A stretch of DNA of 20,782 bases from Coptodactyla brooksi (GCA_033557675.1 JAWQRM010000640.1:1-20782); one strand, 5' to 3'; positions 1 to 9,540 are shown, numbered from the stretch's first letter. Notes: generated by a model not told the origin, from the sequence alone. Made by a program: numbers and translations.

Positions 1-290
1 TAATTGAAATAATCAGTTGGTTGATAAAATCAATATAATTTGTATTTGAGTAGTTAGATCTAAAGTATATTCACAAAACTAAATTAGCTCTATCAGAAAT
101 TTAACTGTAGCTTGCTTATTGATGGATGTAAAAGTTAATGAATGACAGCCATCTCTTGTGTTCAATTAACTATCAAGACTGACAGGTGCAATTTTAAGTA
201 ACTATCTTTTCCAACGGGAGAATTTCGATTTGAGGCCAGATTTTGCAATTGGTGGCGCTGCCGGTATAAAAATCTTTTTTCTATGTAAGG
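1..290. repeat. Permuted dispersed repeat, copy 1
   Basis: Bases 1-110 (block A: ttgaaataatcagttg... to the segment around attcacaaaactaaattag) resemble 2737-2840. Bases 165-290 (block B: aattaactatcaagactgacaggtg ... attggtggcgctgccgg) resemble 2580-2675. Here the order is A then B; in the other copy it is B then A. Block spacing is about 160 bp in both, so a tandem unit of about 325 bp would explain both orders. The remainder of this stretch up to 1263 is AT-rich intron with nothing else recognised. Confidence 0.6.
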
Positions 291-1263
291 TTTTAGGATC
301 TTATATTGAATTTACAGATACCCACATACTCTAACATGAAAGAAGAGGGGGAAAGAGAGAAGGCTACATGCTAGCAAATAAAGGAAATGCATGCCATACG
401 AAATAAAATCTCTTCCTTCATATTACAGCATGTGCTGAGCTATGAATCTATAGTATATGAATATATCATGCTGAAAGCAACAAGATATAAATGTGAAGTT
501 TTGCATACAGACACAGAAGCATAGAGTCTACTATTTAATTATTATTTTAAGCTTTATATGGTCTCTTAAAATGACAGCTTGCAGACATTTTTCAGTAAAA
601 TTTCTTTTGTTCTTTTCGATCTAAATACCACTAACTTTTTGTTCTAAATAACAGAGTTATTGAATTATTATTATTTGAATTTCTTTTCCAAATATCTACT
701 GAAAATCTACAGAAATGGTTTTGATTTTTTTTTAGGATATATACAACATTTTCGAGATGAAAATATTCTTCAGAAATCTAGACAGAAATCTTACTTTACA
801 TAGAAAGTAATTTGAAATATTTATTGACACAATCGACATTAACAACATCCACAAATAGATCAAAACTCTTTGGGTTTGGGTCAAACAAATACTTATTGCT
901 ATTAATGCTAGGTACATTTTATTTTAGTGCTTTATATGAATAAGATCACATTAAATTTGTAGGTTTCAATAATAGCAGGAAATTATTGTACAAATATTCT
1001 GAATTGATTTGGTATCTACAGATAGTTTAATACAGTAATTGTGGAATATTGGACTGAAACTTTATTCAATACAAAAATGTTAGTTCAGGAGAAACAAGCT
1101 TATTACTTTTTGTATTAAAGTTTTGCTTAGTAATAAAGTTAAACAATACAAAACCGCACTAAAACCAAAAATAGTTTCGTTAATCGAGTTAGTATCTTCA
1201 GGAACAAAGAAAAACTTTTTGTACATTTCTTCATTTTAAAGTATTTTTCCTATTGTTTTTAAG

Positions 1264-1416
1264 GTGATTCCTGAAGGCTCCGCGATCCCTTCTGGAAGAC
1301 ACAGCAACCAGTCGACGGATCAGAATCAAAACCGCTCGAAAGCACATCACCATCACAGGCAGGGATCGAGACATGGTTACTATTCTTCGGATGAGAGGGA
1401 AAACCACTACGAGCAG
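1264..1416 (+). CDS. Par-3/Bazooka-like C-terminal region, internal exon
   Basis: This is an internal coding exon of a polarity-scaffold-like gene. A pyrimidine-rich tract ending in AAG precedes it, and the frame enters as VIPEGSAIPSGRHSNQ, then a His-rich patch (KAHHHHRQ) and GSRHGYYSSDERENHYEQ. The preferred end is CAG|gtacac at 1416. A second donor (AAGA|gtacgt) at 1428 is also in phase and would add four residues, VHRR. The text is low-complexity, polar and lacks membrane segments, as in the disordered C-terminal half of Par-3 proteins, where a similar SGRHS...GSRNGY order occurs in the mammalian protein as I recall it. That resemblance is weak for this exon alone, and the assignment rests on the four exons together. 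No earlier exon was found in 1-1263, which therefore appears to be intron. Confidence 0.62.
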
Positions 1417-1610
1417 GTACACAGAAGAGTACGTTCTGCTTTTATCTAATTTTGTCAACATCGAAGTCAAAACAAACATGAAAATTGATTAAATTTTCGG
1501 TCCAACCTAACACCCTATATTATGTTGTTCAAAGTTAAAAATTTATTTGTACACTTCAGTTACAAATCTTTTAGAACTGTATCGATTTAAAAACCAAATT
1601 TTTTTTATAG

Positions 1611-1729
1611 AGAAATGAACCTGGCAACTATAACGAATACGGCAGACCTGGCAGTAGATCCGGAATAACAGAATCATCAGTACCATTCACACACTATGTC
1701 AATTATAACGAACTTCAAAGTAGAATAAG
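1611..1729 (+). CDS. Par-3/Bazooka-like C-terminal region, internal exon
   Basis: The acceptor is a T-rich run ending in ATAG at 1607-1610, and the donor is ATAAG|gtgaga at 1729. The exon starts in phase 0, matching the end of the previous exon, and leaves two bases (AG) that complete a Ser codon with the first base of the next exon. The translation runs RNEPGNYNEYGRPGSRSG, then ITESSVPFTHYVNYNELQSRIR. It is rich in Tyr, Asn, Gly and Arg with no membrane segment or known catalytic motif, consistent with an unstructured scaffold tail leading into a helical segment. Phase agreement with both neighbours is the strongest support that it is a real exon. Confidence 0.65.
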
Positions 1730-2008
1730 GTGAGATAATCACTTAACTAAAATAAGGAACATTACATCTTTTTGACAAAGAAAAAGGGGATCTGTTCATA
1801 TTTTCATTCTAAGAAAAAACAAAATACTAAAACCCTATGTACAGCACACACTTTATTGTTACTTATTTATTATTATCATCATTTTTGACTAACCAATGAC
1901 ATTGCTGCATGTGAAAAATTTGTTAAAATTAATTTGGGACTCGTCCAAGTTTTATGTGTGACTTTTTTTTTAACGATTTTTAATTCTATTGTAATTTTGT
2001 CCGACCAG

Positions 2009-2092
2009 CCGAAAAGAGCAGCTATCTGACAGTCAGATAGTGCAGATGCGCCTTCAGGTGCAGCAGCAGAGGTTAAAGGTGGAGGAAGAAAG
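2009..2092 (+). CDS. Par-3/Bazooka-like C-terminal region, coiled-coil-prone exon
   Basis: The exon is bounded by ccgaccag| and GAAAG|gtaatg. With the AG carried over it encodes SRKEQLSDSQIVQMRLQ followed by VQQQRLKVEEER, a Gln/Glu/Arg-rich amphipathic helix likely to form a short coiled coil. Par-3 proteins carry a comparable charged coiled-coil stretch near the C-terminus. The exon ends in phase 2, and AG plus the T that opens the next exon gives Ser. If the following 3.3 kb intron were retained, the reading frame would stop at once (AGG TAA), so a shorter protein ending in EEER is possible. Exon GC content is clearly above the flanking AT-rich intron. Confidence 0.65.
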
Positions 2093-2130
2093 GTAATGCA
2101 CCAAAAAAAAAATCTATCTTCCGGTTGCAC

Positions 2131-2158
2131 TCACTCTCTCTCTCTCTCCTTCTCTCTT
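2131..2158. repeat. CT microsatellite
   Basis: A run of CT dinucleotides interrupted by a few T and C bases, about 40 bp inside the last intron of the Par-3-like gene. Confidence 0.7.
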
Positions 2159-2579
2159 TTTGAAAAGCTAATTCACGTACCGTGAGTTTAGTTACACAAA
2201 ATCAACATGTCCATGCGGCATTTATAAACTGTTCAAAAATGTATACTTACCTACCATACATTCGATAGTACATTTTTATTATAATAAATTAATTGTTTAT
2301 GTTAATAATTCTTCAGAATTTAAATCAGTTGAATATTTAACAGATAAATCTTAAACTTCAAAGTAAGCAAAGTATTTGTTACTTCTTTAATTTCCACTGT
2401 AAATAAACATTTACCATAATAATGAACTGCTTGCTGCCATTGATCGTTTAATTTAATAATTTTGTGTTATTTATTTTCAAAGTCTGTATACAAATCATTT
2501 TCAAAGCATTGTAAAGAAATTTGCAATCCGAAAAGTTAATTAATACCATTGATGCATAGTCGTAATTCAAAAATGTTAA

Positions 2580-2840
2580 CAAATTAACTATCAAGACTGA
2601 TAGGTGAATTTCGATTTAACACCAAATTTTACAATTGGTGGCGACGCCGGCACATTTTTTCTTTGTATGTAAGATATGTAACAAACATATATGCGACATC
2701 TCTATATTTGATTGTCTTCTTCAAAAAATTGAAATCATTAGTCAATTGATTGAAATCGACGTAATTTGTATTAATTTTAGTGGTTGCATCTAAGGCATAT
2801 TCACAAAGCTAAATTAGATATATCAGAAATTTAGTTTTAA
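2580..2840. repeat. Permuted dispersed repeat, copy 2
   Basis: Block B (aattaactatcaagactgataggtg, attggtggcgacgccgg) is at 2580-2675, followed by block A (attcacaaagctaaattag, atatcagaaattta) at 2737-2840. Both blocks match bases 1-290 in the same orientation but in swapped order. Confidence 0.6.
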
Positions 2841-2961
2841 CAATTTTTTTATTGTCTTTTTCAGAAAATTGTTAGTAATTTTAGAACTGATACAAGTCAA
2901 AGTTTAATTTTACTTAAAAATTGTAATATGCAATGGGAAACACTTCCATTGTTTATTGTAA

Positions 2962-4050
2962 ACTGTGTCAAATTTGACACAGTAAATAGTTTGACACTTT
3001 AATTCCCTTTAAATTGGTTGTGCAGAATAACCGGGTGTTTCAAAATAAATTGAAGGTTTAATGGAAAAGACGGTTTATGTTAGAATAGATGTGTTTATTG
3101 TTTCTTTAATAATATTCTAATATATGATATTAAATTATTATTGGTTCCTAAACAGACAAAGTTTTCAGTTTTGATTTTTTTTTTTCATAATATGGTCGAC
3201 TAAGCATTTGTTTTCTTACTGTTCCACAGTTTATAGTGAAATTTATAAGAAAATTCATAAGAAACTTATTAAAAGTTGTATAAAAGATATGCACAAAATT
3301 TCATTCAAATTCTTTGTGTGAATAAAGTATATGGAAGTTTATTTAGATTCAATTCCTAAACAAAGTTTTCAGTCTTGATTAATATTTTTAAAGCAATTAG
3401 TCCACTTAGCATTTGATTGTTTCTTGTTCCACAGTTTACAGTGAAATTTGTCAAGTTTGACACAGTTTACAATAAATAGCTTGACACTTTAATTCCTTTT
3501 AAATTGGTTGTGCAGAATGACTGGGTATTTCAAAATAAATTGAAGGTTTAATGGAAAAGACAGTTTATGTTCGACTAGTTGTGTTTATTGTTTCTTTAAT
3601 AATATTATAATGTATGATATTAAATTATTATCCGTTCCTAAACAGACAAAGTTTTCAGTTTTGATTTTTTTTTTCATAATATGGTCCACTTAGCATTTGT
3701 TTTCTTACTATTCCACAGTTTGTAGTGAAATTTATGAGAAAATTAGTAGGGAAATTATTAAAAGTTATATAGAAAGTATGCACAAAATTTCATTCAAATT
3801 GTTTATGTATGAATAAAGTATATGGAAGTTTATTTAGATTGGTTATTTAGATTCAGTTCCTAAACAAAGTTTTCAGTTTTGATTAATTTTTTTTAAGAAA
3901 ATGGTCCACTTAGCATTTCATTTTTTACTGTTCCACAGTTTATACTGAAATTTATGAGAAAATTAGTAAGGAAATTATTAAAAGCTATATAGAAGATATG
4001 CATAAAATTTCATTGAAATTCTTTAAGTGTGAATAAAGTATATGGAAATT
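2962..4050. repeat. Composite tandem repeat in the Par-3-like intron
   Basis: A module that starts near gttccacagttt recurs at 3221, 3426, 3710 and 3930. It carries tttat(a/g)agaaaatt..., ttattaaaagtt, atgcacaaaatttcatt and gaataaagtatatggaa. A second module (ttgacactttaattcc, attggttgtgcagaat, caaaataaattgaaggttt) occurs at 2991 and 3481. Together they give a larger direct repeat with a period of about 490 bp (2991 to 3481, 3221 to 3710). A perfect 22-bp palindrome sits at 2962-2983 at the start of the first unit. No coding potential is seen. Two more copies of the first module lie at 6965-7325. Confidence 0.75.
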
Positions 4051-4784
4051 TAGATAATAGCCGGTGGCATAATATAGATCCTGCATAAAAGAGCAATAGT
4101 GTTAAATAATTCATCAATTTTGAAATAAAAAATTGGAAATTCAAGAATTGGATAGTTAAATAGAGGTTCTTTGTTGGCCTACCAGATCACCCGATTTTGC
4201 ACCAACAATTTACACTTATAAACCCTCAAATTAACAACTAAGAGAAACTAAATGAATGATTGTCTTACTGCATAGAAAAACAATTTTGGAATTTTGAACA
4301 TACCTTATAATAATACTAAAAGTACAATAAACTGCACCAACGTATTGCACTGTCAAATGCTGTATGATGGGTAGAACTATTTAAGGCATACTTTTGAACT
4401 GTTCATTAATAAATGCAACATGTTTCGTGTACGAACTTGACCGTATATATAACGGTCAGATTTGAAGGGTTTTACTTTTTCGATGCAAGGAAAATTGTAT
4501 CCTTAAAAGTAAGTGCATGTGTTCGCTCACCAATTTTCATATTGGGAACTAAAGCCACGATACTATAAATATAGAGAGAAGTTAATGGTATCATATGACA
4601 ATTTAATTATTAAACTTTGTCTTGCTAATTATATTAAACTGTCCTACCATAGAATTGACATTTAATAAAATAAAACTTTCAAGCCTTCATTATAAAGGAC
4701 AATTGATGTGAATAAATTTACTCTAAATTACCTAAATTAACCACCCAATCACGGAAAATGTAGATATTATATTTAACTTTTTCT

Positions 4785-5015
4785 ATGACACCACTTAGGC
4801 GTTTTGAAATATTTTTTGATGATATTTTTGGTTGTGTTCTGCTAACTGAAACCAATAAATATGCAATCCTGGATGTTGTATCGCTGTTCAAAAATACATA
4901 TTCTAAATCAGAGAAATTTGCAAAAGTGGGTGAAGAAGCCATGAGAATCTTTATAGATATTCTGTTGTTACAAACTGCAATCGATTCACCTGAACAAGGA
5001 ATCAATTCATATTAA
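4785..5015 (+). pseudogene. piggyBac-like transposase N-terminal fragment
   Basis: A 76-residue open frame begins MTPLRRFEIFFDD and continues with TETNKYAI. The pattern TPL..F..FFDD...I/L...TN.YA is typical of the N-terminal part of piggyBac-family transposases (DDE_Tnp_1_7), where it precedes the catalytic core. The frame then runs into sequence I cannot align and stops at 5015. The three catalytic Asp residues of a full transposase (usually over 500 residues) are not present, so this is a relic. It sits in the last intron of the Par-3-like gene on the same strand. A chance match is possible, since only about 25 residues carry the signal. Confidence 0.5.
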
Positions 5016-5402
5016 TAAGCTTTCTTTCTTTTCACTATTATAAATAATAAATAAAAAGTTACATCGAGCATAAATAAAATGTCATATGATAAGTACATTA
5101 CCGCCTGGTTTTTAAGCTGTTCGTGTTATGAAAATTGACAATTTACAATGCACCTGTAAGTTATATTTGAATCTGATGTTAACAAGCATGTTTCTGTAGC
5201 AGTTTTTGTTTTATTTGGCTATGGTTTTGTGCTTTCCCTTTTGTTCCTTCTAGCGTTACTAATTCATCTTTCTACTTTACTTTCCTTCAGCAATACAATT
5301 GTCACTTATACAAAGAGTATTTTGTTTAATACGTAGCTTTTTTTTACATAAATTATAATCGTTTTCTTTCAATGTAACGTTATAATCATTCATGATTTTT
5401 AG

Positions 5403-5721
5403 TCGAAAACAGCATCAATACCATTCGCAGAGGCAGCCCAGAGACAATCAATTAAGACCTATTTCGAATTTTTACGAATACGAAAGCATACAAACAGTGC
5501 TAAGTTCGAGAGGTAGGCCAGCGGTACCAAATCAACAGACGGCTTACCATCCACCGCCTCCATACCAAGATCCGAATTCGAACAATTCGCTGCCGAGGCA
5601 GCAGCCGGTCCAAGGGCGGAGCATGACGAGGCAACAGTATCAGAACAATCACCCGCACAGGGGCCCTTTTGTGACGCAGGTCACAATTGGGGAACATCAG
5701 CAAAATGGAACCAAGGTTTAG
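5403..5721 (+). CDS. Par-3/Bazooka-like protein, terminal coding exon with PDZ ligand
   Basis: This last coding exon supplies residues from RKQHQYHSQRQPRDNQ to the stop TAG at 5719-5721. The acceptor is gattttt-AG at 5401-5402. The translation includes NFYEYESIQTVLSSRGRP, a Pro/Tyr segment YHPPPPYQDP that could bind SH3 or WW domains, and near the end RGPFVTQVTIGEHQQNGTKV. From memory, the GPFVTQVTI string also occurs near the end of Drosophila Bazooka, which is the main reason for the Par-3 call. The final G-T-K-V fits a class I PDZ ligand (Thr at -2, Val at 0). In Par-3 family proteins a C-terminal ligand can bind a PDZ partner such as Par-6, but here that is inference. The four exons total 675 bp, or 224 residues. 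Alternatives are another insect scaffold protein with a similar tail. A protein search would settle it. Confidence 0.66.
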
Positions 5722-5987
5722 AGGGGTTTAATCGTCGATTAAGCCGCCCATTTCCCAATTGTCGTCACCAATCACATCATTACTTTTAAGTAGATAATTT
5801 AATAATGAATAACAGTGCTCATAATTAAAGTTATAATATTGTGTTACGCTATCATAATAATACACCCTTTTTACGTATCTTCTATTATATGTTTAAGTGA
5901 TTTACGGATAAAATTGTAAATGTATATATAATATTATACGATTAATTTTAAAATATTTTATATTATTTGTAAATAGAAAAAATATTA

Positions 5988-5993
5988 AATAAA
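5988..5993 (+). promoter_or_regulatory. Candidate poly(A) signal of the Par-3-like gene
   Basis: AATAAA lies 267 bp downstream of the TAG stop in AT-rich 3' sequence, and T-rich sequence follows. It is the first canonical hexamer after the stop that I found, so the 3' UTR is probably about 270-290 bases. Confidence 0.45.
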
Positions 5994-6262
5994 TTTTATA
6001 TTATATTTTGCAAAAGAAAAACCCTGATTTGCTCTGGTGATTCTTAATCCGAAAAGACTGAAATTTGAAATAAGTTTGTAGGACTGTTGTGTTTAAAAAT
6101 GAGCACAAAATCAAAAAGAAATAAAAAAAATCATGAGATGGTTAGGGGTGGCTTCAATGGTGTGCAGTCTGTTCCTTTTCTTCGACAATAAATTAACAAC
6201 ACCGAACCTATGCTCAGCAAAATGTTACCAATATGTATTACATACAAATAAATAAATAAATA

Positions 6263-6271
6263 TAAATACAA

Positions 6272-6304
<33 letters not shown>

Positions 6305-6305
6305 C
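6263..6305. repeat. TA-rich microsatellite
   Basis: A run of atatatacatatatatatata repeats, interrupted by single C bases, in intergenic DNA. Confidence 0.8.
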
Positions 6306-6608
6306 ATTATGAATATGTTATATAACATATTCACATTTGTCATAGGTAAACTGAATTTAATCTGCAAAAAATTCCTAAGATATCCCCGATTACCAAATAA
6401 TATTAAAAAATATTCCCTGTACACTAGTTCAATAATACTGTATAAACATCATTCGTAAATAAATGGTTTTTTTATTAAAATATATAACTTTAAGAAACAG
6501 GAAGCAAGAATCTTAGCATTACTAGCTTTTGAAAAATACCTATAAAAAAGATAAAAAAAATTAATTTTACAAATTCTGAAAACCTTTACAAACTGGTTTA
6601 AAGCACAA

Positions 6609-6638
6609 CCAATAAATAAATCATTATTTATTTATTGG
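6609..6638. repeat. Perfect 13-bp hairpin
   Basis: Arms CCAATAAATAAAT and ATTTATTTATTGG flank the loop CATT. It lies about 640 bp past the Par-3-like poly(A) signal. Its function is unknown, and it may be a small foldback relic. Confidence 0.6.
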
Positions 6639-6964
6639 TAAGACTAGTTGTTTTTATTTTAATGTATCTTCTTTACGATGTACATACTTGCCTAAAAGCA
6701 AATCTTCAACTTGTTAAAAAACTGTACGATTTATGATTTTTGAAAACCATTTTAATGATGTTTCTAGTATTTATTAAATTTATGTTTACAAAAACAACAC
6801 TAAAAGAAGTAATACTACAAAGCAAACTAAAAACTTAAATGCTCGATAACAAAAACAGACTATGACCTAATGTGGTAATAAAAATTTCAAAATTCCTGGA
6901 ATTATAGTTATTTTTATGAAAATATTAAGTATAAATATCTAATGGATTGTTAAATATTGAATTC

Positions 6965-7325
6965 CACTGTTTTGCATTACTGTTCCACAGTTTATAGTGA
7001 AATTTACGAGAAAATTCGTAAGGAAATTATTAAAAGTTATATAGAAGGTATGCACAAAATTTCATTCAAATTCTTTATGTGTGAATAAAGTACATGGAAG
7101 CTTATTTAGCTTATTAATTTAGATTCAGTTCCTAAGCAGACAAATTTTTCAGTCTTCATTCATTTTGTTTAAGAAAATGGTCCACTAAGCATTTGATTTT
7201 TTACTGTTCCACAGTTTATAGTGAAATTTATGAGAGAATTAGTAAGGAAATTATTAAAAATTATATAGAAGATATGTACAACATTTTCATTCAAATTCTT
7301 TATGCCTGAATAAAGTGTATGAATA
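6965..7325. repeat. Second block of the intron-type tandem repeat
   Basis: The gttccacagttt-headed module from the Par-3-like intron recurs at 6982 and 7206 (224 bp apart). It shares the same internal order: ttattaaaag/att atatagaag, atg(c/t)acaa, ttcattcaaattctttatg, gaataaag. Orientation is the same as in the intron block 3-4 kb upstream. Confidence 0.72.
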
Positions 7326-7660
7326 TAATATATGTAATTATTTAATTAATTACACACAGATAATTTAAACACTTCAATTTCCAACAAAAGTTTTTAATCC
7401 TCACATAAATTTTCAAAGGCTTCTGAGAATGATTATTTGAATAATCGAAACTAGTCAAGCCTAAATATAAACTAACACAGCCAGAAGACAATATAGATTA
7501 CCACAATACTCTTTTTGATCTATCCAACCCAATGTAGGTACAAAATATTTATTGCACTTATTGCAATAAATGTAATAAGTGTTAAAAATCAAATTTTACT
7601 TGCTACATCTTATCAATTTTCGCTGTTAAACCCTTTCTAGTCGTTTTGTAGGTATTTTTA
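7326..7660. other. Intergenic AT-rich sequence
   Basis: No gene is seen. One 10-bp perfect inverted repeat (ATTTATTGCA / TGCAATAAAT, 5-base loop) lies at 7547-7571. Nothing else was recognised. Confidence 0.5.
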
Positions 7661-7671
7661 AAAAATACTAA

Positions 7672-7698
7672 CGATGAAAGACAACTTGTCTTTCATCG
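7672..7698 (+). repeat. Perfect 13-bp hairpin abutting the hammerhead motif
   Basis: Arms CGATGAAAGACAA (7672-7684) and TTGTCTTTCATCG (7686-7698) surround a single C. The last base overlaps the first base of hammerhead stem I. The copy at 15704 lacks this hairpin. Confidence 0.65.
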
Positions 7699-7740
7699 CT
7701 CCTGATGATGATAAGTTAGCTGGCGAAACGTTCGTCGAGC
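7698..7740 (+). ncRNA. Hammerhead-ribozyme-like motif, Penelope type, copy 1
   Basis: The order is that of a type I hammerhead. Stem I 5' strand GCTC (7698-7701) is followed by core CTGATGA (7702-7708), a stem II region (7709-7724), core GAAA (7725-7728), a very short stem III (AC/GT closed by a GTTC loop), cleavage triplet GTC (7734-7736) and stem I 3' strand GAGC (7737-7740). Penelope-like retroelements are known to carry hammerheads with this minimal stem III in their terminal repeats. In this copy stem II pairs badly and an extra T follows CTGATGA, so activity is doubtful. The homologous copy at 15704-15746 folds better. Confidence 0.6.
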
Positions 7741-8035
7741 ATTAAGTTTTCGGTTTTGGTGTGGTGATGGCATTGTTTAATTACGCAAATGATTAAATGG
7801 AATTGTTATAAGAATCGTTCAGAAAGTAATTAGCAAGAAAAACCTTACAAACCGATTTCTTGGAAAAACTCTGTTCTTCCTTGTAAATATTACTAAATAT
7901 ATATAATATTTAATATTATTAAATATAACTATTCAAGCAGTTTGACCTGCATGAATATTGGTAACCTAATTAGAAATTCGCCCATCTTTCGGAACATCCA
8001 GCCAATATTTTAATATTTAATATTTCCAATTAACT
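7741..8035. other. Remainder of a Penelope-terminal-like segment and AT-rich DNA
   Basis: Bases 7741-7780 (ttttggtgtggtgatg) match the sequence that follows the second hammerhead (ttttggcgtagtggtg at about 15761), so the homologous terminal segment extends at least to about 7775. Beyond that I see nothing. Confidence 0.5.
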
Positions 8036-8850
8036 AGAAGATGGACATCGCACATGACTTTCTCTTACCTTGCCTCTAGTTTCAATATAAAAAAAATTCG
8101 TGCGTGTCATCTTAATATATATAGTATAATGATTAAAGTGACCCTTAAGTCTTATAAGGACTTCAAAAATATCATAATATACAGGGTGTTCCATTTAAAA
8201 TTTTTAAGTTGGATAGTTTTTAGAATAAACCGAACACCCTGTATGTTCGAAAACTATTTCAAATTGCGAAGAGTTCAATGTCATGCGACCTTTATTTGAA
8301 ACATTTTTTTCTAAAGAGAGCAATACCCTCTTGCCCCATAGGACTGTATTTTTAACAGTTATGCTTACAACTCGAAAACTGTTGATTTTAAGCAAGTACT
8401 ACCCTTATAGTTTTTTACTCACAATTTCATGTAGATTACAAAAACATATTTTGTTACAAAAAGTTGTTAAAAAATAACAAAAAAATTAGATTTAAGTACC
8501 TAAAGCATATGTTCAATTTTTACGAAATCCTTATTGTGATCAGATTATACATATAATAATTAGCTTATATGTAAAGTATTGCTTTAATTAATCTAATGTG
8601 GCAATAATTAAACGACTTACAGACAGACGGATGGACAGACCAACCACCAAAAATAGCATAGATAGGCTAGAAAAAGCCTAATTCATCAAGATCCATCAAA
8701 ATCTCGACATCGATTTTCTTTGCGAATGTAATACTTTCTTCTTAAGAGAAAGTAAAAATTGTTCATTGTTACGCTACAGAGTATTTTTTAATGAAAATGG
8801 GTGTTTGTTGAAGCAAAGTGTAAGAATTATACAAAACTAAAAGCCTTTAT
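8036..8850. repeat. Diverged dispersed repeat, copy A
   Basis: This is the longest of three copies. Shared landmarks are catgactttctcttac, the short inverted repeat tacagggtgttc...gaacaccctgta (8180-8243), agttttttactcacaattt, catgtagattacaa, cttaagagaaa(g/c)taaaaattgttca and aatgggtgtttgttgaagcaaag, ending in aaaactaaaagcctttattattaaaa. A cagacagacggatggacagacc stretch near 8620 occurs only here. There is no coding potential; short open frames in it are chance. Confidence 0.68.
8180..8243. repeat. Short 12-bp terminal inverted repeat
   Basis: TACAGGGTGTTC and GAACACCCTGTA are perfect inverted 12-mers 64 bp apart, outer edge to outer edge. Diverged versions occur in copy B (8956-9020) and, left arm only, in copy C (about 9247). 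The TACAGGGTG end is common on small insect TA-flanked elements. Confidence 0.65.
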
Positions 8851-8865
8851 TATTAAAACTAGAAG

Positions 8866-9115
8866 ATGTACATCCAACATGACTTTCTCTTACTTTGCTC
8901 CTGGTTTGCTCCAAAGCAGCCCTCAAGTCTTATAAGTACTCCAAAATATCACAATATACAGGATGTTCTATTTAAAAATCTGAAGTTGGGTAATTTTTAG
9001 AATAAGCGGAACACCATGTATATTCGAAAATAGTTTCAAATTGTCAACAGTTCGATGTGATATAACTTATATTTAAAGTATTTTTATGTAGAAAGAGCAA
9101 TAACAGTTCTAAGAA
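8866..9115. repeat. Diverged dispersed repeat, copy B
   Basis: It begins with atgtacatccaacatgactttc (compare 8041) and has tacaggatgttctatttaaaaatctgaagttggg and ggaacaccatgta. It is collinear with the left part of copy A. Confidence 0.65.
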
Positions 9116-9189
9116 AAATTTTGCATTCGCAGCTGTCATATTTTTTTAAAAATACTAAATAATGCCCAAACGATACAATTTGAAGGTAA

Positions 9190-9540
9190 GGTACAATAAT
9201 TAAAGTGGCTCTTAAATTCTATAAGGACTTTAAAAATGTAATAATATATAGAGTGTTCTATTTAAAAATCTGAGGTTGGATAGTTTTTAAAATTATGAAG
9301 AGAACAAGAATCCTTGTAGTTTTTTACTCATAATTTTATGTAGATTACAAGAATATATTTTTTTTACAAAAATTGTAAAAAAATCAAACAATTTTTAGGT
9401 TAAGTACATTGTTTTAATATCATATAATCTTAAGAGAAACTAAAAATTGTTCACTGTCACATTATAGCATATTTTTCAATGTAAATGGGTGTTTGTTGAA
9501 GCAAAGTATAATAATTATACAAAACTAAAAGCCTTTATTA
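9190..9540. repeat. Diverged dispersed repeat, copy C
   Basis: It has gagtgttctatttaaaaatctgaggttggatagtttttaaaa, agttttttactcataatttt, catgtagattacaag, gtgtttgttgaagcaaag and the same aaaactaaaagcctttattattaaaa end as copy A. It lacks a mid-portion present in A. Confidence 0.65.

Larger units (their letters stand above)
2093..5402 (+). other. 3.3 kb last intron of the Par-3-like gene
   Basis: The interval runs from gtaatg at 2093 to the AG at 5401-5402 and joins exons in matching phase. It starts with a CT microsatellite (about 2131-2158). Within it lie a diverged permuted repeat (2580-2840), a composite tandem repeat (2962-4050) and a piggyBac-like transposase fragment (4785-5015). Between 4060 and 4780 I see only AT-rich DNA and one short hairpin (GACCGT...ACGGTC at 4439-4457). 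Between 5016 and 5400 I see nothing beyond AT-rich sequence. Confidence 0.6.
5994..6960. other. Intergenic AT-rich sequence with hairpins and a TA microsatellite
   Basis: No gene is seen. The stretch holds a (TA)n/(TACA)n microsatellite near 6263-6305, a perfect 22-bp palindrome at 6311-6332 (GAATATGTTA and its complement around a TA centre), and a hairpin with 13-bp perfect arms and a 4-base loop at 6609-6638. The open frame across the microsatellite encodes only repeated Tyr/Ile and is not a gene. Confidence 0.6.

Noticed and set aside
2962..4050. CRISPR-like array
   Set aside because: The repeats are 200-490 bp with diverged copies and no short uniform repeat-spacer pattern.
6131..6424. 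97-codon minus-strand open frame rich in Tyr and Ile
   Set aside because: It is produced by the TA/TACA microsatellite read in frame.
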